A DNA stretch of 64,000 bases, taken from positions 62,001-126,000 of the forward strand of contig CAVNUY010000018.1 in assembly GCA_963691655.1 (NCBI GenBank), in the 5' to 3' direction. Numbering within the stretch: position 1 is the stretch's first letter; each line of letters starts with the position of its first letter. This DNA is from Toxonevra muliebris. Its lineage: Eukaryota > Arthropoda > Insecta > Diptera > Pallopteridae. Position numbers and translations under genes: made by a program. The notes beneath the pieces are model-generated. The model did no database searches. It was not told where the DNA came from and worked only from the letters and a program-made list of their open reading frames with translations. Below, piece by piece: positions 1 to 12,742 of this stretch.

Positions 1-987
1 TTTACTTTTTACAATCAAAATTAAAAACTTTAATTTCTTAATAAAAGAGAGAAAATGTATCAAACCGTACAAAAAGTTAAAATATATATAAAGCAAATGA
101 ATGCCCCTGCATGTGACAGCTCGAACGACACTAATCCAAAAAAGTTGTTTTTTAAATTCTTGGAACATAACCCTATTTTTGTACTACTTGTACTACATAA
201 CCCTATTTTTGTACGATTTCGTATATAATACGGCAGATTTCTAAATTCTTGGAGCCTAACTCCGCTTTTTATACTGGTTCCTTGTTCCGTATAACATGAA
301 TTCGCAAAACACGATGCTTTTTTGGAACCTAACAAACGTGTTATACGGGGACACCTGTATTACATATTGATATAAATCCACAATTTTGACGCAAGCGATT
401 AAGAATAGAGAACATTTTAAAAGTTAGTAGTTACTTCTTAATTGGTAAGTTTCATTAATTTAATGCAATTTTTTCAACGTCTGCTTTGTTTTTTGCAATT
501 TTTGGGTGAAATTTGTCAAAGATGAACTTGATTGTACTCAACATAATAAACTAAATTAAATTACCTACAATTCTATGTACTTTAATTATAAAAAAATTAC
601 CGCTATATTCAAAATCCTAACGGGTGAATTTAAAAATTTGTAAAAAAAAAAGTGCTAAATGGTCACTTTAGGCGCTAGGGGTGGCTTTGGGTTCAGTTTT
701 TTAAAAAAAAACTGGGTACGACATTCGCTTTAGCGGCATTTTTGACATAGATAGAGATATCTAAAAATCTTTTATATGCAAGTTAAATGCTTTTTCCATA
801 CAAAATCCCAAACCTATTGTAAAACATCTTTAAAAATCACGGTTTTCGGAGTAGCGCATCCAGTTTTCACAAATTAAAATTTTTTTTTTATCTTAATTAG
901 TTTTTAGCACCCTATTTTCATATTCTGCTGTCACAATTAAGATCTGAAATACTTTAGCAAAATGTATGGAGCAAATAAGTCATCTAA
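1..987. other. Non-coding AT-rich DNA
   Basis: No gene is visible. Between about 165 and 290 there are imperfect short direct repeats around the words AACCCTATTTTTGTAC and AAATTCTTGGA. The longest open frame here looks random: low-complexity composition and no recognisable domain. Confidence 0.5.
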
Positions 988-1460
988 TGTACACAAACAA
1001 TTAAGTAAGACAAAGATTTGTTGGTATGAATGCAAAAAAATGTACAAGGAAGATAATTTATTTATAAGTTTATGAAATATAAAATATGAAAAGTTCCAAC
1101 ATTTTTCTAAGTATATTCACCTAAAATATTTCAACATTTTACCTAAATATACTTATTTACAGGTATTTATGTAAAATGTTGAACAACAATTCATGAAATC
1201 AGTAGAAAAAGATTCAAAACTACTTATATGAAATATGCAAAACCGCAACCAAGCGTTTACATATTTGTATATAAAGAATATATATTTCCTGTAAATGTTG
1301 AATATTATTTGCCAACAGAAATGTTAAATATTTGTTTTATCAAACACGTCAAACTCATCCACTCATACATTTTTGTCCGCTGGATGTGTCGACAACCGTC
1401 GCTGTCACACCATCGGTATTGCACCTCGTTGCTCGTTTCCACGTTTTTTTGTTTCGATTC
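988..1460 (+). repeat. Right arm of fold-back element family (copy 1)
   Basis: This stretch is nearly the same as 20805-21325 and 48245-48710, and as the reverse complement of 46795-47260. It covers one arm of the fold-back element that is complete at 46795-48710. The outer end, which should finish with the AATCTATACTCTTTG terminus, is replaced by other sequence after about 1460, so the copy is truncated. The open frame at 1228-1476 recurs in the other copies only because the repeat recurs; it has start-stop variation and no domain, so I do not call it a gene. Confidence 0.75.
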
Positions 1461-4454
1461 CTTAGAGGATCTTTAACGGAACATAGTAGGTTGAACTATA
1501 ACTTATGTGGGTTTTGCAGAAAAGATAGGGAATCTGCGAAGCACATCTTAGATCAAAGTCCTTATGCATACTCGAAGAGAGCATCTTGACATCCAGCAAA
1601 TACAAGACGGCAATCTCGAGTACAGAATCAATACCAAAATTTCTATATGAAGAGGTTGGATTTATTGAAGTACTGTGAGTTCATGAAGTTTATTTGGAGC
1701 AACACTCCATCTGGAAAAATGTCAAATTTTTGTCTTGTTTAGAGTAGACCGAGGATAAATTAGACTGGTAAACTATTATAGATACAAATAATGTACATAT
1801 TAAAATATTGTTTACTTTTCTCTCTACAAAAAGTAAAAATGGTTAAAAAAAACGGTAAAATGTGAAAACTTTGTGAATGCAGTTGGGATAGCGTGCTATA
1901 TATAATTGTTATCACTTAACAGAACTTTCTAGAAAAAAATAAAATAAGTTTATTAATTAACAGGAATTTAAAAAACAGAAAAGCGCCTCGTTTTTTACAC
2001 GCAAAACTATAAATAAAAAATACTACCAATTGACGATAATTCGCCCAGCTTCCCCACTCTACTGAGTACTTTTTTTTTTTTTTTTTTGATGGGCAAAATT
2101 TCAAATGTGTAAAATATAAGAATAACTGTATCGTAAGATGTAAGATAACTGTAACGCCCAGTTCCTCTCTCGCTCACACTACTGCGCGGCATGACTGTGC
2201 TACTCTAACCAACAAAGAGAATAGAAGAAGAGAGGGAGAAATTAAAATACGAGAGGAGATCGTTTGTTTATGTTTCGATCAATTTACTCACTCATATATG
2301 TACATACGAAAACAAAATGTGTGTGTACATTTATTCGTGGCAGAATTATTTGTTGGTGTTAAACGTGTGGAGATTGACTATACCATACAAGCAGAGAAGT
2401 CGCATACAAGCAGAGAAGCGTTTGATAGGTTTTGAATTCGGTTAGTTAGATTGCAATAAAATTAAATATTTTTTAAAATATAAAAACAATACAAAATGAT
2501 AATAATAAAGAATCTAGGTTTCAATAAATGTATAAACAAAATGTAGTAATAATGATAAAAATTATTATTATAAAAATGTTGCTTTGTACATTAACCTTAG
2601 AAAGGCAACATTTTTTTATCTATGTAAATAGCAAAAATGTTAAACAGAAAAAATCAAACTTATTTATTATAAAATCACTTATTTACTTCAAAGAAAATAC
2701 ATTGTTTAATATTTTTATTAAATGCAGTTCAGGCAAATCTCTTTGCGGTGCTTTTAAAAAGTAGTGGAGTGACTGATCACCCCTGTTGCTTTTCTAAGGT
2801 TAAATGCGGAAAGCACTTATCGTCGCCTGAGAATTGATTTGGCGTATGTGTGTACAAATTCATATAACTATACGATGTTATGTAAAATTTTCAAATCTAA
2901 TAAAATTTCAAATCGACAAGAAGAAAAACTTAAAGCGCGGAAAAAAAGATTCAATTGCAGTTGCGTATATGCAAGCATATCGTGCCCGATGCATTGAGTA
3001 AAAGAAAAATGATTCAACTACAACATATCAGCCCTATTCACGATTTGGTGCAAATGCAAAATATTTCTGCTATCACAAAAACAAATATATGCGATATGGA
3101 ACAAAAATTTGCATTTGCAATGATACAAGACCATTTGCAATTTATAGTGAATTACATATATATTACATATATATTACATATATATAAAAGATAATGATAT
3201 CTAATAATTTGTTAAGTTTATAAAGGAATTCTTTTAATTTGAATTATTTACCTAAGCATATAGATTATACATCAAATCCCTATAAATGGCTATACATATG
3301 TGAGCTTATGTATATGGCATTCAGTTGGTTTAACTGTTTACACATCAAATATCTTGCGTGCCTTGCACGCATCCATTGGTTTTTTTTTGCGAAACACTAA
3401 AAGCCTGAATCCCGTCAGTGTGGCATTTAAACCAAAGGCGGAGTTTGCATCTGCAAGAAAATTGCTGCTATTTCAGGAAATGTTTTAGTGAGTAAATGAC
3501 ATCAGCAATTTACTCTAAAAAAGACTTTCTGAGAGTAACTTGCGGCAATTTTCTTACATATGTCAACTCCTCCTTACACAAAACCTCCTCGATATCTGAC
3601 AATGCTCAAACTTGATATGCTACTACTCTGCTGAGTACTTTAAAAACATTTTTGGTGTTTTCTTACCTATTACTTCTAGAATTTAAAATTGAGTAACTTT
3701 GATTCTGCTCTTTTCGACGTTTCATCCCTACCACTCCATATAGTCTCGATGTTAGATGAACCTACTCTTATACCTAAGTCGCAATAAGGGATTTCACTTC
3801 AATGTTAACCCATTAATCGACCAGTCCAGTTTTATTTTTTCCTGGAGAACCGAACTTATGGGACAAATTCTTGGTTTCTTTGTATATAACGAACAAAAAA
3901 TCTTTATTTCCTCTTTTATTATTTACTCCCCCTCTAAATGGGATTTAAAAACAAGTCCAAAAAATGTTTTTTGGAAGTGATTTTAAATGTTTAAACTAGC
4001 AAAATCCTTAAATACAATCTGTTCGAGCGATATCAAATTTTAAATATTAATTATATAATTAATAAAAAAAATTTGTGTTAGATACCATTGAGCTAATACA
4101 TACAATAATTTTGGAAAGTTTCGTAATGTAATTGAGACTAAGTATTATTTTAATTCCAAATTTACCATTTTTATAAAAATAAGTTCATTGTTTGGCCTAT
4201 TAGTCGAAAAATCGACCAAGTGATATCACGGAAACCAACGAACAAAAATTTTTTTAAATAAATAAATAAATTTTAGCCACTTGTAAAAATATTTTGTAAA
4301 AAATCCAACGAGGATTGGTAGCAGACCAAAATGGGTTAACGTTGTCAAGAATTTAGTATTTACACCGAAAACAATGTCAGATTGTAGAGAGCAAGCTTAA
4401 AATAATTTCTTAAAAGAGTTGTCATTACAAACTCAGTAGGCAATTGAGAAGAAG
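1461..4454. other. Non-coding DNA, no gene recognised
   Basis: This stretch is AT-rich with scattered short open frames, none with a recognisable domain. There is a short direct repeat of CATACAAGCAGAGAAG at about 2385-2420 and an ATATATTAC tandem at 3155-3185. The GC-richer patch at 2150-2260 could be old transposon sequence, but I cannot assign it. Confidence 0.4.
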
Positions 4455-4519
4455 AAGTTTTCTTTCTCAAAAAAAGTAATAACAAAATCTAAAGTTTTAT
4501 TTTTTTATTCGATAGACCA

Positions 4520-4892
4520 ACATTGGCGTAACTAGGATAATTCTTAATTATCCTAACACTTTTTCGGCTGTAATTTTTTCTTCAACAAATTTGTTTTCAA
4601 TGTTATTAATTGATTTGAAAATCTTTCCTGTAACATGATTGCTCTTAACCAAAGTCTTTATAACAGGACAGCTCAAGCATAATGCGATTTCAAAATCACT
4701 TAAGTCAAATTTTTTTCCCCTCGAAAAGTAAACAAAAATTGTTCCTTTTTTTCATAGATATTCAAATTTTTTTTTATGAATGTAAGTTTTTATATAATCT
4801 CTAAATTAATGATTTTCTTTGGATTTTAATTTTCTTGCCATATTATTTTGGGGGGGCCGTGCCCCCAGGCCCCTACCTAGTTACGCCAATGT
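4520..4892. mobile_element. MITE with ACATTGGCGTAACTAGG inverted ends
   Basis: The left end ACATTGGCGTAACTAGG and the right end CCTAGTTACGCCAATGT are perfect inverted repeats of 17 bp. AGACCA occurs immediately outside both ends (4514-4519 and 4893-4898). The opposite arm of the host element (about 6165-6190) shows the uninterrupted sequence with a single GACCA, so the empty site can be read directly. That supports a 6- or 7-bp target duplication. No coding capacity was seen. The element is 373 bp, with a G/C-run (GGGGGGGCC) near the right end. Confidence 0.8.
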
Positions 4893-4999
4893 AGACCAAT
4901 TCATTACAAAAATTTTAAGTATAAAATGATAACATTTGGATCAAAAATGACAAAGTTATCAATGATTGAGTGAAAATGAAATATTACGCTCGCCTGGTC

Positions 5000-6056
5000 A
5001 GTTTTGCTTTGTTTGTAGGTTGTTTATCCCACAGTATTATCACAGTGAAAAGAAAAGACAATCCAAACGAGTGATGAATGAAAAACTTTCAAATAATTGG
5101 AATATTTTAGAATCACCCGACCAGCAAAAGACAAACCGTGGGTGCCGAACACACTGTGCGCAACTTGTTTTACAATATTAAGTTTTATTGCTAGCGGCCG
5201 AAATAATTATTTTTCTTTCGGAATTCCAACATTATGGAGGGAGCCTAAGGACCATGCAACAGATTGTTATTTCTGTTTAACAACTGTGACAGGTATTGGA
5301 AAAGTATGATAGTGACTTATCCAGAAGAAATCGATTCGATGACAAAACCAGTATGGCATTCAGACAGCCTCCCGAGACCCCAATTGAGTGTAGAACCGCA
5401 AACGACTAGTACGAGAAAACGAAAAGCAGACATGCCATTAACTAGTAAATCTCATTCGGAAATGAGAAAGAAATTAAAAGATTTGCTTGGTGAATCTTCT
5501 GAGGATTCAGATTGGAGTGGTACGGTCGAGGTGGAAGCTGAAGGGAATCATTTATAGTCTCAAGCTGAACTGAATGACCTATGCCGAGATCTTTATTTAC
5601 TAAAAGTGAAATGTGAATTGCTTGCATCTCGATTAAAACAATGGGGGTATTTGGCTCCAGGATCGCTAATTACTTATTTTCGTTATCGCAGCGACAATCT
5701 TGTAAAATTTTTTGGCCAAGCAGGCGACTATTGTTTTTGCCACGATGTTCCTGGTTTGTTTGAGATGCTTAAACAAAAATATGATCCAACTGAATGGCGT
5801 CTTTTCATTGACGGAGGGAAATAAAGCATTAAAGCTGTGCTGTTGCACAAAGGTAATACGAAACCATCAATTCCGATGGGCTATATGCTGGGTGCAGAAA
5901 GTGACGAGCAGGGCGACCGGTTCCACCAAGATATGGCTGAAATCGAAAAAAGATATGAAGGTTTCTGGGATGAGGGTATGATGGCAGACTACTGCTGGTT
6001 CTTGATCAGAGAAGATCCGACAGCGAAAAATCGCAAAAGGTTAAGTGGTTCATCAT
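5000..6056 (+). pseudogene. Broken uncharacterised TE-associated protein with central deletion
   Basis: Frames that switch along this stretch give one protein: an N-terminal block with CFVC (5012-5190), a block ending DCYFCLTTVTG (5160-5300), an acidic linker (5310-5557), a block containing DPTEWRLFIDGG (5606-5820), and a final block with AESDEQGDRFHQDM and MADYCWFLIRED (5837-6056). I recall this order from a protein widespread in arthropod genomes as multicopy uncharacterised genes. In my memory of that family, the segment between KPSIPMGY and ESDEQGDRFHQDM is long; here they are almost joined at about 5880-5895, so the centre is deleted. Stops at 5555 and 5822 and frame changes break the rest. 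Function is unknown; a transposase role is inference. Confidence 0.65.
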
Positions 6057-6241
6057 TTTGTACAGCAGAATGAATTTTGAGAAAAATTTCGAATTTTCGA
6101 AAATATTTCAATCATTGATAACTTTGTCATTTTTGATAGAAATGTTATCATTTTATACTTAATTTTTGTAATGAACTGGTCAATCGAATAAAAAAATAAA
6201 ACTTTAGATTTTGTCATTACTTTTTTTGAGAAAGAAAACTT

Positions 6242-7670
6242 AGCCCTCGACTTGTGTGAAAATTTCTCAAAAATCACACCATAATTGAGCATCTTTATCT
6301 CAGTCATTTATAAACCGATTTCAACAATGGCAGCATTAAAAGTGTAATTTAATTATATTTCCTATTACATAAAACTCAGATCGGTTAAAGCTATAGGTAA
6401 TGAGATATTAGCCTGTAAGTGAAACTGTAACCTGAAAACCCGTTACTTTGACATATCTCGAAAACTTACCCATAGAAAATGAATATGATTTTCGTGTTCA
6501 GCGACCTCGAATTAGTTTAGAAAACATACTTTGGTTCATGTTATATTTTCACTGTATACCAGTGTAATAGATGAATTTTACACGCTCTGTACCTTCTATT
6601 TTAAGTTTTTGGTATGATTCCGGATTAACCCATTAGCTCCTCACCCTAGAAGGGCTGAAACAAAATCAATGAAACTTCACACAGACTTATCATTTGATCT
6701 AATCTAGAAAAAAAAAATAAAAAAAAATTCCTTTTCCTACTTTTAATTTGTGTATGATTTTTCATAAAATTAAACTGGTGTAGATCAGTTTTATTTTAAA
6801 GTGTTCAGAAAAAATAAAATTTAAACTAAATTTTAAAACTTAAAGAACATTTACAACAACAACTCAATTTCTTATGGTTTAGTACAAAAATACAAGAAAA
6901 TGTAGTGGAGGAGTACTAAATTAACCACTGTTTTTTTGTAACAGTACAACTTGGCTAGGAGCATAAATAATAATAAACAAAATAAATACATTATTACACA
7001 ACTTTTTGTAAAAAACCAAATTTTCTAAAAAAAAAAGTCGAAGAAAAAATGTATTTTTGGATTTTGAGTAGTAATTGCTACCAACTCAAAAAAGTTATTA
7101 AATACAAATGTAACATTAAAATGAAGGACTATTAATTTCCTATGTAACAACCATAGATTAATTGCTCTACGCTTAGTATTATTGAAGTTATGGTACATAA
7201 TTTGGTGACAAATATTTTTCCTAAGAGATTTTCTTAAACACCCTGTGTCTCAGTGGAGGTTGAAAATACACCCTATATCCAGAAATATTTTTTTTTCTGA
7301 AAAAACCGGAGAGTCTATATTTGACGATAATCGATTTATTTATAATAATAAATAGTGAAATTTGCATAGTCGAAAATGTGTTCGTAAATTTTGTTTTGCG
7401 AGCGACAGCGCACTTATTCCAAATGCGACAAAACGTTGTACAGTGCTGATTTAAAAAACCATAACTTCTAAACAAAAAATGGAAATTTGCACATATTTTT
7501 TAAAACAGTACTAGCAATGTTTATGATTTCAGATTTTTTCATGCTCCAGAACAATGTTGCTAATTGTTATAAACAACTACTTATAAATAAACAAATTACC
7601 GTTATTTGGCGATCGAAAAAAATTCATCATAAACTATCCCTAAAAAAGAAGTACTCCTGAAAATTTCGAT
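6242..7670. other. Non-coding AT-rich DNA
   Basis: I see no gene or clear repeat boundary. The open frame at 7221-7475 on the minus strand has no recognisable domain. Confidence 0.4.
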
Positions 7671-9482
7671 AACCGAATCAAGTTTCGTATAGACTCTTTT
7701 GAAGCACTTGATTTAAGAATGATTTGCAATTTTTAATGAGTAATGGTGGATTTTGTAAATTTCGTTTTACGCGTTTTTCAGCTTAATTTTTTGGTTTTGG
7801 AGGCACATTTGGAATTTTTTGCGAATTTTCTGACGCGAAATTCGCGATGAAAAAAATCGCTAAACTTTTTACATGCGATTTTTTCATACTAAAAATAGGT
7901 TTACTACTCTGATTTTTCTTATGTAAATAAGTCTCTTCCGAATACTCATTCTCCAATTTTTTCAGATTTTTGCAAGGTGTGGACGGGGATCAAAAAAAAT
8001 TAAAAACCAAAATTGGCATTTCATATGACATGCCATAAGGCCATGAAAAAATCAATTAAAGCTATTAATTATCAACTATCTGCTATTTTCGCAGAATTTG
8101 TTTGAAAATTTTTTTTTTGCAAACATTTTTTTTATGAAAACTTGAAAATTTTTTTTTACCACCCTAATTGAGCTATGGTATATCGCATTCTTTACGCAGT
8201 GGAACAAATTTTCAACTTTTGCCTTATGTGCGAGATTTCCAACGGTTTTATAGTAATTTAGGGTCGCTAATTACGACTGCGTACTCAGCTTTCCCCCTTT
8301 TTCAATAAATAAACGATAAAACAAAAACCGTTGGGAAAACTATTATACTGTCTTTGCAGAAAATGTTCCCCGTTAAAAATTATAGGGGGTACTGAAACAT
8401 CGGAATAACCGACGAGGTACATGCAGAAACCGCATTCTTTACATTAGAACCAAACCACTCACACTAAGTACGTAAGTAAATGAAATCGTTTAGTGCTAGA
8501 TTGAACCAACGGTCAGCAATTTCTCTTTTTACAACCAATAAAATAATTTTTCAGAAAAAATGACACCTAGAATCATTTTCTCACAAACACACACACTCTC
8601 CCATGTACTAGACTTTCAAATAACGAACTGTTATGCAGACTAGCAACAATGGGGAAAAAACAACAACATAAGTGTATAGAACGGTAGTGGTAGTTTCTTT
8701 CAATATCTCTATTCAGTGAAGATATTTGGAATCAAATCCGAAATTCAAATATTAGTAGCTTATATAGGATATTGAAAGATTAAGAACTATCACTAAGATC
8801 ACTGATGAGGAATTGTGGCGGATTCTGAAACGGCCGTCTGATTTGCCCGTCTCTATATACATTGTTGTTGTGATGACTACATTTGTTCATTAACCTGTTT
8901 ATATATAACTTCAAATAATTTTTCTTTTAAATTTTGTTGGCTTCACATGGAAGCCTAATGCAATTACAACAACAAACAATTCCATTATTCCATTATATTT
9001 TTAAAAAAAAATCTGCGAAAATAGCAGAAAGTTGATATTTAATAGCTTTAATTGATTTTTTTCATGGCCTTATGGCATGCCATATGAAATGCCAATTTTG
9101 GTTTTTAATTTTTTTAACCCCCGTTCACACCTTGCAAAAATTTGAAAAAATTGGAGTATGAGTATTCGAAAGAGACTTATTTAAATAAGAAAAATCAGAG
9201 TAGTAAACCTATTTTTAATATGAAAAAATCGCATGTTAAAAGTTTCGCCATTTTTTTCATCGCGAATTTCGCGAAATTTCAAATGTGTCTCCAAAACAAA
9301 AAAATCACTGTGAATTTTTTTAGATTTTTTCTATGATTAGTTAAGCTGAAAAACTCGAAAAACGAAATTTACAAAATCCGCCATTACTCATTAAAAATTG
9401 CAGATAATGGTCCGAAAATTTATCCAAATCATTTTTAAATCAAGTGCTTCAAAAGGGTCTATGCGAAACTTGATTCGGTTTG
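7671..9482. repeat. Long inverted repeat (arms about 450 bp)
   Basis: 7671-8101 is the reverse complement of 9013-9482 with scattered mismatches and small indels. Landmarks are ACCGAATCAAGTTTCG at the outer left edge, mirrored by CGAAACTTGATTCGGTT at the outer right, and TCTGCTATTTTCGCAGA mirrored by TCTGCGAAAATAGCAGA at the inner edges. About 910 bp of unrelated sequence separates the arms. The layout is that of a fold-back or long-TIR DNA element without a transposase. It shares no obvious sequence with the 46795-48710 family. I could not identify a target duplication. Confidence 0.7.
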
Positions 9483-10466
9483 GGGGCATTTCTGACATGG
9501 AAACCCGGCTATGAGCTTTGGTTGAGCAGATCCCGAAATACATTAAATTGAAAAAAAAACTTCCTAAAATTATTAATATCAATAAGTGTCAATAAGTTGT
9601 AAAAAAAAAAATTTTAGGAGGTGAAAATTTGGGAATCGTGTTTTCTTATAGAAACTTACTAATTTCCATATTTACATTGAAATCTGAGAAAAAATAATTT
9701 TCAGTGATTGATTTCACGAATTCTGACCCCATGTTTTTCTATTTTGGATCTAATAGGGTATTCATAGAAGTTTTTCTATAAGCTAGTTTCTAATTAGTTA
9801 TTGTCAATTAAATCGAAAAGGTCTTTTAAAAAAAATATGCAGTGCTTAGACCCATTGCATTATTGCATTTTCGTAACGCAAATATTCAAATATATATTAT
9901 AAGCAAATAGTGATCAAAAGTGAGTTTGGAAACCCATTTATGGAAAATATAGAATAATAAAATGCAAAAACTAAAAGGACTTTTTCGCTCTTAAATTCTA
10001 AATATTTTTAGCTGAATCTTTGAAACTTATTTAAAAAATTGTGCGATTTCAAGATTGACAAACCAGCTGTGATATAATCTAGAATGATCAATTATAACGT
10101 AAGTATAGGTAATTCGGAACGATTTTATTAAGAGAAAACTTGAGCTGTAAAAGCAAGGATTACAGATTTATGAAAAAAAATGTTTTAATACAAAATTAAA
10201 GCATATTTCTTCCTCTTTCAAAGTTGTTTACCACAAAAAAAAAAGTCATAACTTTTTTAGTTACTAAGGTAACATCATATCGAAAAAAATGAATTGTATG
10301 TAATTCGGATCGAAAAATTGAGTGTGCAATAAGTCGAATCAGCAAAATTAATAGCAAATTATCTTTGATTTGAGGTTTATTTAGATGCAAAAGGTAATTT
10401 TGGTATTTAAGGGAAGCATATACATATAAAAAAATTTTATTCATGTATGGGTAAATACATACACAC
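9483..10466. other. Non-coding AT-rich DNA
   Basis: There is no gene. GTAATTCGGAWCGA occurs at about 10110 and 10300; the same word forms the ends of the inverted repeat at 14367-14780, so related ends may be present. Confidence 0.35.
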
Positions 10467-12734
10467 TAGTGTCCGACCTTAGGTGATTTTTTGGCCGAAG
10501 CCGAACTTCGGCCATTCATCTACCTTCGGCCGAAGACCGAAGGATTTTTAAAATATAAAAAATAAAAATCTGAAAGTAAATTTTTTTCTACCTATGTATT
10601 TGCAAACATATACAGAAAAATATAAATAGCAGATACTCCAAATAAAAAACTGACCAGTAACACTAAATAACTGTTTACTGTCGAAGGAGCTGACAAATAT
10701 TATTTATTTCAAGAATCATTTAGAATTTGTTTACGTCAAAATATAATGTTACATCGACTATATACATATCTGTAGAACAACTGTCGTTCAACGACATCTG
10801 TGTCAAAAAAAAAGTTGGCCGATGGCTGCCATGATTCTGCTTATCATGAATTGAAAATATTGAATCAGCGTATTAATCGATAGACCTGTAGCCGGAACCA
10901 GAATAAACCCTCTAGTTCCCAAATTTTTGATTGATTTAAAAAAAAAGTGGGATTGATAAATTTGAATGTAAAAAGCATAAATCTTGTCTCAATACCCTAA
11001 AAATTTAATGGGCGGGGTTTTATGAAGCCGCAAAAATTGAATGCCTAAAAGTATTTGTTGTTGAATAAACTTTTTAGCAATTTTTTTTAAATAACTAAAT
11101 ATTTTATATAAAAAATTTAAATTCCTAGCTACTCATAGCTAGTTTTTTTATCTGGCTAGTATGACTTGAAGTATTTTATTTATTTTTTTATTTGTATCTC
11201 AAATTCAAACAAAATAATTAATTTTTTTGTTTTTGACAATTTTTTGACTTTGACATCATAATAAAACATAAGTAATGCATTTTTTTAAAAGCTTGAAAAA
11301 TTCCATATTGGCAACAAAAAACTATAAAGGTGGTAATTAAACCCGTTTTGATGATGTCTGTTTAGATGAACGCTTGGGAACTAGAGGGTTAAGTAAAAAT
11401 ATTAAAAATTCAATTTTTGGGATAGTTTTATTGTACTTATGTTTTTTAAAAGTTTGTATTTTTATCTATCTAGTTTTGAAAATAAGTATTTGATTTTTGT
11501 AATTTTTTTTAACTATTTCAATTTAAATAAAACACATTGAGAGATATCACAATGATCCTGGTTCGGACGGAGTAGAACTACAGATGCATTGAAGATACGA
11601 TGCAAATTTAAGCACAATCAGTTAATTAGTTTTGGAGATATTGTGGCAGTCATTTCGAAAAATGCTGTTTTGAGCAAAGAATATATATTACAAAGAGGTC
11701 GCAATTCGCTCTTAGGCTTTTTGGAACGTAAAAAGCTAGAAACCATTTATGAGGTGCCATACCGATGAAGCGAACGCAACGGTTGGCAACCGGTCCACCG
11801 GACAAAAAGGTATGAATGGATGGGTTGGAGGTGCTTGATAGAACAATTATTTTACATTTCTTTTGACAAATAACATTCAACATTTGCAGTATTTTATATA
11901 TTCTTTATTTACAAATATGCAAACGTTTTGTTTTGATTTTATGAGTTTTGATTGATTTCTTTTTTGTTATGCGCATGTAGATACTTTTGAATATTCTTTT
12001 CTGCATAATGAAATTCAGTAAATTCATAAACAATGAATAAATGAAAACATACAAAAAATTATTTTCCCCTTTGCGTATTATTACATGGGGGAAAAAAAGG
12101 CAAACCAAAATATACTCTTTGTCTTGAGAAAAACTAGTTTCAAAATTCAATTATGCATGACTGCTGTATTAGGGCCTGCAAATAAACATCTGTAACTTTC
12201 AATCGACTGTGAATTTCAAAGAATCCCTTTACACATATATTCTAGAGCGATTATAGCCAAAACAATTTTAAATTTTTTTACCTCCTTGAAAGCAAAAAAA
12301 AAGTTAAGCGCCAGTAATAAAAAATGTCGGCTTTTCCAACAATTCTTCTTTTCAATACGCTTCAAGTCTTCCCATAAAAGTAAAAAAGTTTGGCTTGTAA
12401 TTGTATCAACTCCAGCAGGTTGTTCGTTAAAAAACATCACTGATTACTGTTTGTACGGTTGTAAATCTATGGGTTACTTCAAAAGTAAAAATGGAACAAG
12501 CAAACAGAGAAAACATAACACAGAAATTGTAATGTAAATACTTTATTTAACCACTTCACATTTATTTATTTGTATAAATTATTACTGCCAATCAATAGTA
12601 AAAATTGATATAAAATAAAATGCTTATAATCTTCGGCTTCGGCAATATACTTCGGCCATTTTTTGCCGAAGCCTAAGGTGCAATTTTAGGCCGAATAGCG
12701 GAAGAGCCGAAGCCGAATATTCGGTCGGACACTA
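10467..12734. mobile_element. Non-autonomous hAT-type element (family 1), complete
   Basis: The left end TAGTGTCCGACC (10467) is the exact inverse of the right end GGTCGGACACTA (to 12734). ATACACAC flanks both sides (10459-10466 and 12735-12742), a perfect 8-bp target duplication. The ends carry repeated palindromic words of the type TTCGGCCGAA. 8-bp duplications and a TAGTG-type terminus are typical of the hAT superfamily. No transposase is recognisable. A fragment of the fold-back family (11677-12040) is nested inside. Confidence 0.88.
11677..12040 (-). repeat. Arm fragment of fold-back family (copy 2), nested in hAT family 1
   Basis: The stretch from CAAAGAATATATATTAC through GGTCGCAATTCGCTC to about 12040 matches the left arm of the complete element at 46795. 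Only one arm is seen, so this is a solo or truncated copy. It lies inside the 10467-12734 element and so postdates it or was carried by it. Confidence 0.7.
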
Positions 12735-12742
12735 ATACACAC

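Larger units (their letters stand above)
4455..6241 (+). mobile_element. Internally deleted DNA element carrying an uncharacterised conserved protein
   Basis: The two ends are inverted repeats: 4455-4519 plus 4899-4967 pairs with the reverse complement of 6109-6241 at high identity, about 133 bp per arm. Between them lie broken reading frames of one conserved protein (5000-6056). The outermost termini and the target duplication could not be fixed, so the true ends may lie somewhat outside. The left arm is interrupted by a MITE at 4520-4892. A pair of inverted arms flanking a degenerate protein is what a decayed class II element looks like; the superfamily is unknown to me. Confidence 0.7.

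Noticed and set aside
1228..1589. Open frames with closely similar proteins at 1228, 20992, 46758 and 48505
   Set aside because: They recur only because the fold-back repeat recurs. Copies differ by frameshifts and strand, with no domain or consistent start.
2150..2460. GC-richer patch considered as a solo LTR
   Set aside because: No TG...CA ends with a target duplication, primer-binding site or polypurine tract could be identified.
12286..12537. Frame inside hAT family 1 considered as a transposase zinc finger
   Set aside because: Cys/His spacing does not fit a BED finger, and no catalytic blocks follow.
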